A stretch of 5,413 bases of DNA from an uncultured Bacillaceae bacterium (lineage in GTDB: Bacteria > Bacillota > Bacilli > Bacillales > Pradoshiaceae): the NCBI GenBank assembly GCA_904501845.1, contig CAJGCH010000208.1, positions 1-5,413 of the forward strand, read 5' to 3'. Position numbers and translations under genes: made by a program. The notes beneath the pieces were generated by a model. That model made no database searches. It was not told the DNA's origin and worked only from the letters and a program-made list of their open reading frames with translations. Each line of letters opens with the position of its first letter. Positions within the stretch are counted from its first letter, which is position 1. This document shows, one piece after another, positions 1 through 4,988 of this stretch.

Positions 1-1
1 T

Positions 2-208
2 CAATTTCCGGAAGTCAGGCGCATAGACAGAATTCGCGCACGTGAACATGGTCACTACATCATCATGGATCTGCGCATCTCCATTGATCAGGATAAAACG
101 ATTAAGCAAGGGCATGACCTTTCGCGTGAAATTAAACATACTTTAATGAACAGGTTTGATAACATAGAGGAAGTTTTGATTCACCTCAATCCATATTTTC
201 CTGAATGA
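2..208 (+). CDS. Cation diffusion facilitator (CDF) family transporter, C-terminal part
   Basis: This is the last 68 codons of a gene whose start lies left of the window; the stop is TGA at 206-208. The visible protein is the cytoplasmic C-terminal dimerisation domain of CDF divalent-metal/H+ antiporters (Zn, Mn, Fe or Cd efflux), the ferredoxin-like fold that follows the six membrane helices. Recognisable blocks are EVRRIDRIRAREHGHYIIMD, then IKQGHDLSREIK, then the closing VLIHLNPYFPE. Aligned by eye to E. coli YiiP, visible residue H38 sits near His261 and H61 at His283. The partner Asp285 is Asn here (HLNP rather than HQDP), and Asp23 falls at His248, so cytoplasmic metal binding may differ. 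It resembles the YdfM/YeaB-type CDF proteins of Bacillus. The transmembrane part with the transport site is not visible, so the metal cannot be named. Confidence 0.85.
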   Translation, partial: QFPEVRRIDRIRAREHGHYIIMDLRISIDQDKTIKQGHDLSREIKHTLMNRFDNIEEVLIHLNPYFPE

Positions 209-210
209 TA

Positions 211-250
211 AAAGCCGATTTGTGCCTATGGGTATAAATCGGCTTTTTTA
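211..250 (+). terminator. Factor-independent terminator of the CDF gene
   Basis: A perfect 11-bp stem pairs AAAGCCGATTT (211-221) with AAATCGGCTTT (236-246). It encloses a 14-nt loop and runs into a T-tract (244-249). It starts 2 bp after the CDF stop codon, so it ends that transcript and insulates modA from read-through. Confidence 0.93.
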
Positions 251-271
251 GACAACAAGGCCGAGTGGTTT

Positions 272-314
272 TTGCTATTTTTTCCTTAAGGTAATGCTAT
301 AGTAGAAATATAGT
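272..314 (+). promoter_or_regulatory. Putative promoter(s) of modAB
   Basis: TGC-TATAGT at 295-303 reads as an extended -10 element (TGnTATAGT, one mismatch from TATAAT). The best -35-like hexamer, TTGCTA at 272-277, is 20 bp upstream, which is long, but extended -10 promoters tolerate a poor -35. A second TATAGT lies at 309-314, with TTAAGG (286-291) 17 bp upstream as a weak -35. Either would give a leader of only about 20-35 nt, too short for a riboswitch. The choice between the two is inference. Confidence 0.5.
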
Positions 315-317
315 AGA
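298..317 (+). repeat. Tandem direct repeat TATAGTAGA in the modA promoter
   Basis: TATAGTAGA occurs at 298-306 and again at 309-317, an 11-bp period, with a degenerate third copy TGTAGTGGA at 318-326. It coincides with both candidate -10 boxes. It could be an operator read once per helical turn, a duplicated promoter, or chance in an AT-rich leader. Confidence 0.45.
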
Positions 318-327
318 TGTAGTGGAA

Positions 328-334
328 GAAGGGA
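328..334 (+). promoter_or_regulatory. Ribosome binding site of modA
   Basis: GAAGGGA lies 4 nt before the ATG at 339 and 7 nt before the ATG at 342. Normal Bacillus spacing favours the second ATG. Confidence 0.6.
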
Positions 335-341
335 ATGTATG

Positions 342-1109
342 ATGTTAAAAGAAAGAAGCCGTCTCTCTCTAATGGCATTAATCTTCCTTCTAGTCATTGC
401 CAGCTGTCAGTCAGAGACGGAGGAAAAGACAGAACTTGTTATAAGTGCAGCGGCAAGCCTCCAAAAAGCTCTCTCTGAAATTGAGACTGTCTATGAGGAA
501 GAGAATGAGGATATCACACTATTGTTCAATTACGGAGGCTCAGGGGCATTACACCGCCAAATCCAGAACGGGGCTCCGGCTGATTTGTTTATCTCTGCGG
601 CCATTGAACCTTTTGAAAATCTTCTGGATGAAGGGTTAATTGAAGAGAAGGCGAACAGTAATCTCCTTGGCAATGAGTTGGCGCTTATTGCAGGGAAACA
701 AACGGATATAGAAGGATTGGAGAATCTGGAGTCTGCATCCAAGATTGCCATCGGCTCGCCTGATTCTGTTCCAGCTGGACAATATGCCAAACAATCCCTT
801 GAAGCACTGGAGCTGTGGGGAGGAATGGAGGGCAAGCTCATCTTCACAAAAGATGTCACACAAGTTCTCACCTATGTTGAGACCGGCAATGTTGATGCAG
901 GCATTGCCTATTGGACAGATGCGCAGAGCTCTGACAAGGTCAAGGTCATAGATATCCTCCCAAATGATACCCATGATGATATTGTCTATCCTGCCGGGGT
1001 TATATCATTGAGCAAGAAGAAGGATGAGGCTATAGAATTTTATGAGTATTTATGTTCAGATGAGGCAATGAGGATATTTGAAAAGTATGGTTTTAAAGGA
1101 TTGAAGTAA
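342..1109 (+). CDS. modA: Molybdate ABC transporter substrate-binding lipoprotein ModA
   Basis: This is the extracellular receptor that captures molybdate (possibly tungstate) and hands it to ModB for import and molybdenum-cofactor enzymes. Counting from the first of two tandem ATGs (339), the protein has 256 residues; the SD spacing favours the second ATG (342), giving 255. A basic N-terminus and hydrophobic stretch (residues 9-21) lead to the lipobox IASC with Cys23, so the mature protein should be lipid-anchored on the outer face of the membrane. ModA signatures are clear: ISAAASL with Ser40, NYGGSGAL with Ser68, GAPADLFISAA (78-88), GSPDSVPAGQYA (139-150), DVTQVL with Val173, and GNVDAGIAYWTDA with Tyr191. 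These match by position the oxyanion-binding Ser12, Ser39, Ala125, Val152 and Tyr170 of E. coli ModA. No TTTS motif of the tungstate receptor TupA is present. modB follows after 3 bp, so the two are co-transcribed. Confidence 0.93.
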   Translation: MLKERSRLSLMALIFLLVIASCQSETEEKTELVISAAASLQKALSEIETVYEEENEDITLLFNYGGSGALHRQIQNGAPADLFISAAIEPFENLLDEGLIEEKANSNLLGNELALIAGKQTDIEGLENLESASKIAIGSPDSVPAGQYAKQSLEALELWGGMEGKLIFTKDVTQVLTYVETGNVDAGIAYWTDAQSSDKVKVIDILPNDTHDDIVYPAGVISLSKKKDEAIEFYEYLCSDEAMRIFEKYGFKGLK

Positions 1110-1112
1110 CCG

Positions 1113-1781
1113 ATGCAAATAGATTTCTGGGCACCTATTAAACTCTCTATTGAAATTGCAGCCTTCTCCGGATTGTGTGCCATCCTTCTTGGAATAGTGG
1201 CTGCGAGGGCAGTATTAAAGCAGCCTGGCATAAAGGGAAGAATGCTGATTGAAACGATTTTCCTTCTGCCGATTGTTCTGCCGCCAACGGTCATCGGGTT
1301 TCTGCTGGTTGTTCTATTTGGGCATAATAGTCCTGTAGGACAGCTGATTTTTGCCTTGTTCGATCAATCTCTCATCTTCACATGGGGGGCAGCGGCGATT
1401 GCATCAATCGTTGTCGCCTTTCCATTGATGTATCAAAGTGCGAAGGCAGGGTTTAGCAATGTCGATTCCGAAATAGAGGATGCGGCCAGGATGGATGGAG
1501 CAACGGATTGGAGAATCTTTTGGAGGATATCTGTTCCGCTAGCCGGAAGATCGCTCATGGCCGGTGCTATTCTGACATTTGCACGTGCTTTGGGGGAGTT
1601 TGGGGCTACGCTCATGTTTGCGGGCAATATACCGGGGAAAACGCAAACGATGCCGATTGCCATATATACGGCATTTGAATCTGGCCAATCAGAGCTTGCG
1701 TGGGCGTGGGTCGGCATAATGGTCCTCATGTCTATCCTCATGCTTGCCGTTATCCAATTCCTGCAAAGATATCGTTCGTAA
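1113..1781 (+). CDS. modB: Molybdate ABC transporter permease ModB
   Basis: This integral membrane subunit forms the molybdate channel of the importer. At 222 residues it has the usual ModB length, with several hydrophobic segments (about 11-33, 46-70, 88-109, 146-172 and 195-216). The cytoplasmic coupling helix is intact: the EAA motif reads EDAARMDGA at 122-130 and continues to the conserved Pro142 (ISVPLAGRS). The following FARALGEFGATLMFAGNIPG (157-175) is a ModB/CysT-type hallmark. The ATG lies 3 bp after the modA stop. The only SD-like sequence, AAAGGA (1095-1100), is 12 nt upstream, so translation is probably coupled to modA. The EAA helix needs an ATPase partner, but no modC gene follows; the next gene is a peptidase with its own promoter. 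The ATPase must come from elsewhere in the genome. No clear terminator is seen after the gene. Confidence 0.93.
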   Translation: MQIDFWAPIKLSIEIAAFSGLCAILLGIVAARAVLKQPGIKGRMLIETIFLLPIVLPPTVIGFLLVVLFGHNSPVGQLIFALFDQSLIFTWGAAAIASIVVAFPLMYQSAKAGFSNVDSEIEDAARMDGATDWRIFWRISVPLAGRSLMAGAILTFARALGEFGATLMFAGNIPGKTQTMPIAIYTAFESGQSELAWAWVGIMVLMSILMLAVIQFLQRYRS

Positions 1782-1841
1782 TGAGAATGGGGAGATTTTA
1801 GAACATTTAAATAGTTATAAATGCTTATTCAGGCAGACTAG

Positions 1842-1850
1842 TGGTAGAAT
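1842..1850 (+). promoter_or_regulatory. Putative extended -10 promoter of the M29 peptidase
   Basis: TGG-TAGAAT (1842-1850) is a TGnTAnnnT extended -10, with TAGAAT matching TATAAT at five of six positions. No good -35 lies 16-18 bp upstream; TGCTTA at 1822-1827 is the nearest and is weak. The resulting leader would be about 25 nt. Confidence 0.5.
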
Positions 1851-1868
1851 AGGTATTGATAATTTAAT

Positions 1869-1875
1869 AAGGGAG
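1869..1875 (+). promoter_or_regulatory. Ribosome binding site of the M29 peptidase
   Basis: AAGGGAG lies 5 nt before the ATG at 1881 and 8 nt before the ATG at 1884. The second ATG has the more usual spacing and gives the typical family N-terminus MNLDQRLDKYAELAV. Confidence 0.6.
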
Positions 1876-1883
1876 CTGGAATG

Positions 1884-3107
1884 ATGAATTTAGACCAAAG
1901 ATTAGATAAATACGCTGAACTAGCTGTCAAAGTCGGGGTTAATATTCAGAAAGATCAAATATTATATATATCATCTTCTTTAGAAGTTGCGCCATTTACC
2001 CGCAAGGTTGTCCGCAAAGCCTATGAAGCAGGGGCACGTCATGTGTATGTGGACTGGGCCGATGAAGAAGTGATGCGTGCTAAATTTGAGCTTGCTCCGG
2101 AAGATGCCTTCTCAGAAGTCCCGGAATGGTTAGTCGCTCAAAGAGAATATTTAATCGAAAAAGGAGGCGCGATTATTTCGATTGTATCCCAAAGTCCAGA
2201 TGCCTTAAAAGGCATAGAGGCTAAGCGTATCGCTGATTATCAAAAGGCGACTGGTACAGCGCTCAATAAATTTCGCCAGGCGATGCAAGCGGATAAATTC
2301 AGCTGGAGCGTAATCGCAGCTGCTGGCCAAAAATGGGCAGAAAAAGTATTCCCGGATGCGGATAACAGCGTGGATTTATTATGGGATGCCATTCTAAAAG
2401 CAGTCCGTGTTGATTCAGAGGACCCCGTTCAAACCTGGAAAGAGCATGATCATACATTGCGCACCAAGGCTGATTATTTAAATGAGAAGAAATATAAAGC
2501 CTTGCATTATCGTGCACCAGGAACGGATTTAACAATCAAGCTGTCAGATAAGCATGAATGGTGCGGAGCGGGCAGTATCAATACGAACGGCCATTCCTTC
2601 ATGGCGAATATGCCGACTGAGGAAGTATTCACAGTTCCATTAAAAGAGGGAGTTAATGGAACGGTAACCAGTACAAAGCCGCTTAGCTATGGAGGGAATG
2701 TCATTGACCGATTCTCCTTGACGTTTGAGAATGGAAAAGCAGTAAGTGCAAAAGCGGAAGTGGGAGAGGATGTACTTCTCGGCCTTCTTGATACAGATGA
2801 AGGATCAAGATATCTTGGAGAAGTGGCGCTTGTGCCGCATCGTTCTCCTATATCTGACACGAATGTGCTATTCTATAATACATTATTTGATGAGAACGCT
2901 TCTAACCATTTAGCCATTGGATCTGGTTATGCCTTCTGCTTAAAAGGCGGGAAGGAAATGTCCCAGGAAGAGCTTATTGAAAATGGCGTAAACAATAGTA
3001 TTACTCATGTTGATTTTATGATTGGCTCTGCCGAAATGGATATTGACGGCGAGCTGGCTGACGGAACGCTTGAACCAATATTCCGGGGCGGCAACTGGGC
3101 ATTCTAA
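1884..3107 (+). CDS. ampS: Aminopeptidase, MEROPS family M29 (thermophilic/AmpS type)
   Basis: This cytoplasmic metallo-aminopeptidase removes N-terminal residues from peptides, probably in general peptide turnover. The protein is 408 residues from the first ATG (1881) or 407 from the better-spaced second one (1884); family members have about 410. There is no signal peptide or membrane segment. All dinuclear metal ligands of the family are present with the expected spacing (numbers from the first Met): Glu248 (NMPTEEVFT), Glu314 (RYLGEVALV), His343 and Tyr350 (SNHLAIGSGYAF), and His376 with Asp378 (THVDFMIGS). Intervals of 66, 29, 7, 26 and 2 match Thermus AmpT and staphylococcal AmpS, so it should be catalytically competent. 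The N-terminal half (about 1-190) is the family's alpha/beta domain, and the C-terminal half holds the active site. Its own promoter and downstream terminator make it monocistronic, with no functional link to modAB evident. Confidence 0.94.
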   Translation: MNLDQRLDKYAELAVKVGVNIQKDQILYISSSLEVAPFTRKVVRKAYEAGARHVYVDWADEEVMRAKFELAPEDAFSEVPEWLVAQREYLIEKGGAIISIVSQSPDALKGIEAKRIADYQKATGTALNKFRQAMQADKFSWSVIAAAGQKWAEKVFPDADNSVDLLWDAILKAVRVDSEDPVQTWKEHDHTLRTKADYLNEKKYKALHYRAPGTDLTIKLSDKHEWCGAGSINTNGHSFMANMPTEEVFTVPLKEGVNGTVTSTKPLSYGGNVIDRFSLTFENGKAVSAKAEVGEDVLLGLLDTDEGSRYLGEVALVPHRSPISDTNVLFYNTLFDENASNHLAIGSGYAFCLKGGKEMSQEELIENGVNNSITHVDFMIGSAEMDIDGELADGTLEPIFRGGNWAF

Positions 3108-3113
3108 TTTAGC

Positions 3114-3150
3114 AGGCCAAGGGTCTTATAACCCGCGGCCTCTTTTTATT
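3114..3150 (+). terminator. Terminator of the M29 peptidase gene
   Basis: AGGCC (3114-3118) pairs with GGCCT (3137-3141), and GGGT (3121-3124) with ACCC (3131-3134). A 2x2 internal mismatch separates the two stems and a 6-nt loop closes the hairpin. The T-tract CTTTTTATT follows at 3142-3150. It starts 6 bp past the stop codon. Confidence 0.85.
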
Positions 3151-3164
3151 AAAATTAGTGGTAG

Positions 3165-3191
3165 TTTATCTTTTGATATTTAAGCTATAAT
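3165..3191 (+). promoter_or_regulatory. Putative sigma-A promoter of the AI-2E family gene
   Basis: A perfect -10 box TATAAT lies at 3186-3191. The -35 is weak: TTTATC at 3165-3170 leaves a short 15-bp spacer. TTGATA at 3173-3178 looks better but is only 7 bp from the -10 and cannot be its partner. Confidence 0.55.
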
Positions 3192-3206
3192 AAATGGAAG
3201 AATGCT

Positions 3207-3212
3207 AAGGAG
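3207..3212 (+). promoter_or_regulatory. Ribosome binding site that decides the start of the AI-2E family gene
   Basis: AAGGAG (3207-3212) is the only strong SD here. Its last G is the first base of the in-frame GTG at 3212, so that GTG cannot be the start served by it. The next in-frame initiator, TTG at 3224, is 11 nt downstream. Confidence 0.7.
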
Positions 3213-3223
3213 TGGAAGAACCG

Positions 3224-4327
3224 TTGAAATCTAAATTACAGTTTTGGACTTTGGAGATATTGCTGCTATTAATCATTATTTATATAAGCACAAAAATCTC
3301 CTTCTTATTCCATCCGATTGGGATATTCATCTCAACACTGTTTTTCCCCATATTGATATCGGGGTTCCTATTTTATTTGCTGAATCCAGTATTAAAGCTG
3401 CTTATGAAGTGGAAGGTTCCGAAGATACTAGGAATTGTTATTCTTTATTTAGCGCTTCTTGGTTTAATAACAGTGGGAGTAACGAAAGTTGTACCGGTTG
3501 TTTCCGAACAGGTTACGGATATTGCTAAGCAAACACCTGAAACGGTTGATCATGTCGTTGCATGGATTGAAAAGGCCTCAAAATCAAATTGGTTCAATTT
3601 TGTTGTTGAGCAAGATTTCATTAAATTTGAGGAAATAAAGGAGCGTTTGCTAGAGTTTACGTCAAGTATTACAAGTAACATCACATCTGGCATAACAGCG
3701 GTGGTATCCTTCATCACCAATTTAACTTTAATCATTATTACGGTGCCGTTTATCCTCTTCTATATGTTGAAGGATGGTCATAGATTGCCTGGAGCCATAA
3801 TGAAGTTTCTTCCGTCTTCATTCAAGAAGGAGGGGCTCGTTGTCATTCAAGAGACCTCTCAAACATTGGCCAATTACATACAAGGACAAATGACGGTATG
3901 TATTTTCGTTGGGACGGCTTGTTTTATCGGGTTCCTGCTGATTGATTTGCCTTATGCCTTGACGCTTGGCCTTGTCATTGCGGTCACGAATATTATCCCT
4001 TATGTCGGTCCGTTTATTGGGGCGGCTCCTGCGGTACTTGTCGGATTGTTCCAATCGCCATTAGCAGCATTCCTGGTTATCTTGATCATTCTCATCGTGC
4101 AGCAGCTTGACGGAAACCTGATCTCTCCATTGATTATCGGGAAATCCTTGAATATTCATCCGTTGACGATTATCATGATCTTGCTTGTTGCTGGTTCATT
4201 GGCTGGGATACTTGGCATGATACTAGCTGTTCCGACGTATGCGGTTGTTAAGACAATCACGAAAAATATTGTCCGGCTCTTTAAGCTTTACAGGACAAGG
4301 CATACAGTCATTACGGAGGATACTTGA
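3224..4327 (+). CDS. AI-2E family transporter (UPF0118, PF01594) membrane protein
   Basis: This is a polytopic membrane protein of the family that includes the proposed AI-2 exporter TqsA of E. coli and several Bacillus paralogues (YueF, YubA, YtvI, YrrI types). Some family members act as Na+(Li+)/H+ antiporters, so the substrate cannot be named. The start is taken as TTG 3224 (367 aa), because an upstream GTG (3212, 371 aa) overlaps the SD. Numbering from that GTG: hydrophobic helices lie near 12-32, 36-62, 70-94, 161-186, 228-245, 247-280, 284-300 and 317-346, with a soluble helical insert at about 97-160. Family motifs are YIQGQ (222-226), NIIPYVGPFIGAAPA (260-274), QQLDGNLISPLIIGKSLNIH (297-316) and GILGMILAVP (332-341). 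The length is typical and the gene is intact. It has its own promoter. Its native terminator is not visible, because an insertion sequence begins about 43 bp after the stop. Confidence 0.88.
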   Translation: MKSKLQFWTLEILLLLIIIYISTKISFLFHPIGIFISTLFFPILISGFLFYLLNPVLKLLMKWKVPKILGIVILYLALLGLITVGVTKVVPVVSEQVTDIAKQTPETVDHVVAWIEKASKSNWFNFVVEQDFIKFEEIKERLLEFTSSITSNITSGITAVVSFITNLTLIIITVPFILFYMLKDGHRLPGAIMKFLPSSFKKEGLVVIQETSQTLANYIQGQMTVCIFVGTACFIGFLLIDLPYALTLGLVIAVTNIIPYVGPFIGAAPAVLVGLFQSPLAAFLVILIILIVQQLDGNLISPLIIGKSLNIHPLTIIMILLVAGSLAGILGMILAVPTYAVVKTITKNIVRLFKLYRTRHTVITEDT

Positions 4328-4370
4328 TTATCACATTATGAAAAAGTAAAGAAACACACGTGAATTCTGA

Positions 4371-4390
4371 TGTGCACCCCAAAAGTTAGA
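4371..4390 (+). repeat. Left terminal inverted repeat (IRL) of the IS
   Basis: TGTGCACCCCAAAAGTTAGA resembles IS150-group ends (TG, then a C-rich stretch, A/T run and GTT-GA). An inverted copy of its inner 16 bases lies immediately inside at 4399-4414. The matching right repeat is off-window, so the boundary is provisional. Confidence 0.65.
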
Positions 4391-4421
4391 GTCAAAAATC
4401 TAACTTTTGGGGTGTTTTATT
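4375..4421 (+). terminator. IS-end hairpin: terminator-like and hiding the orfA ribosome binding site
   Basis: The 16 bases CACCCCAAAAGTTAGA (4375-4390) pair perfectly with TCTAACTTTTGGGGTG (4399-4414) across the 8-nt loop GTCAAAAA, followed by TTTTATT (4415-4421). For transcripts arriving from the AI-2E family gene this should act as a factor-independent terminator. The right arm contains GGGGTG (4409-4414), the SD-like sequence 7 nt before the orfA ATG. Any read-through mRNA would therefore have the start site folded away. The base pairing is seen directly; the function is inferred. Confidence 0.75.
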
Positions 4422-4988
4422 ATGGCTAAGTACAATGAAACCTTTAAGTATATGATTGTACAGGAGTATCTTTCTGGAACATTAGGTTACGAATTACTGG
4501 CAAATAAATATGGGATTAAATCCAAAGCGCAGATTTATCATTGGGTGGCCATATACAAGAAATTTGGTTTGGAAGGCCTATCTCCAAAGAAAAACAAGGA
4601 AGTTTATTCTGTTCAATTCAAGCTGGATGTACTAAGCTTTATGAAAAGGACAGGCGCCTCAGTAATGGAAACCGCCCTAGAGTTCGGATTGACAAATCCA
4701 CCCATCATCACTTCTTGGAAGAGAGCGTTTCTTCAAGGTGGCACTGAAGCCCTGGCCAGACCGAAAGGACGTCCACTTATGTCTGATAAAGCCAAGAATA
4801 AGAAGAGTAAACCGCAGAAACCGAATAGCGAGCTCTCACGGGAACAGGAACTGGAACGGGAAAATGAACTCCTCCGATTAGAGGTAGAGTACCTAAAAAA
4901 GTTGCGTGCTTTTCAGATGGATCCGGAAGGCTATCTCGAAAAGCACAAGCAGCGTTATCATTCGAGCTCAAAGAAACATTCCGATTGA
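4422..4988 (+). CDS. IS3-family transposase OrfA (HTH and leucine-zipper protein)
   Basis: This is the DNA-binding upstream product of the IS, 188 residues from ATG 4422. An in-frame TTG at 4407 is rejected because it lies inside the hairpin arm and before the SD-like GGGGTG (4409-4414). Two helix-turn-helix units are visible, as in IS150-type OrfA proteins: residues about 6-53 (YELLANKYGIKSKAQIYHWV core) and about 60-110 (VMETALEFGLTNPPIITSWK core). A basic linker (about 115-135) follows, then a coiled coil with heptad leucines L144, L151 and L158, likely for dimerisation and binding of the IS ends. At Lys159-Lys160 the ribosome meets A AAA AAG. Most ribosomes continue to the stop at 4986-4988 and add 28 hydrophilic residues. 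OrfA made alone usually represses or modulates transposition, while the fusion OrfAB is the transposase. Confidence 0.92.
   Translation: MAKYNETFKYMIVQEYLSGTLGYELLANKYGIKSKAQIYHWVAIYKKFGLEGLSPKKNKEVYSVQFKLDVLSFMKRTGASVMETALEFGLTNPPIITSWKRAFLQGGTEALARPKGRPLMSDKAKNKKSKPQKPNSELSREQELERENELLRLEVEYLKKLRAFQMDPEGYLEKHKQRYHSSSKKHSD
4881..4946 (+). other. Programmed -1 ribosomal frameshift signal joining orfA and orfB
   Basis: Three parts are visible. The slippery heptamer A AAA AAG is at 4895-4901 in exact X XXY YYZ phase for the orfA frame. A downstream stem-loop pairs GTGCTTTTC (4906-4914) with GAAAAGCAC (4938-4946), continues after a bulged C4937 with AGAT (4915-4918) to ATCT (4933-4936), and starts 4 nt after the heptamer. 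An SD-like GAGGT (4881-4885) lies 9 nt before the heptamer. The same arrangement drives frameshifting in IS150, IS911 and dnaX of E. coli. Confidence 0.9.

Noticed and set aside
251..338. A molybdenum-cofactor riboswitch before modA
   Set aside because: The candidate promoters leave a leader of only 20-35 nt and no compact multi-stem fold is visible.
530..974. Two overlapping minus-strand open frames opposite modA
   Set aside because: No SD, no recognisable domains, and modA on the + strand has full family signatures across the same bases; these are shadows.
1782..1880. A terminator between modB and the M29 gene
   Set aside because: No stem with a following T-run could be found, so read-through from modAB into the peptidase gene cannot be excluded.
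321..3220. Shared strings between leaders: AGTGGAAGAA at 321-330 and 3211-3220; TAGTGGTAG at 1839-1847 and 3156-3164
   Set aside because: Matches of 9-10 bases are expected many times by chance in a 5.4-kb window, and their positions relative to the -10 boxes differ, so no common operator is claimed.
3244..3528. Alternative + strand frame inside the AI-2E family gene
   Set aside because: It overlaps the well-supported membrane-protein frame, has no SD and shows no family features.
4407..4421. TTG at 4407 as the orfA start, adding MGCFI
   Set aside because: It lies within the hairpin arm and before the SD-like GGGGTG; ATG 4422 has the proper spacing and gives a normal N-terminus.
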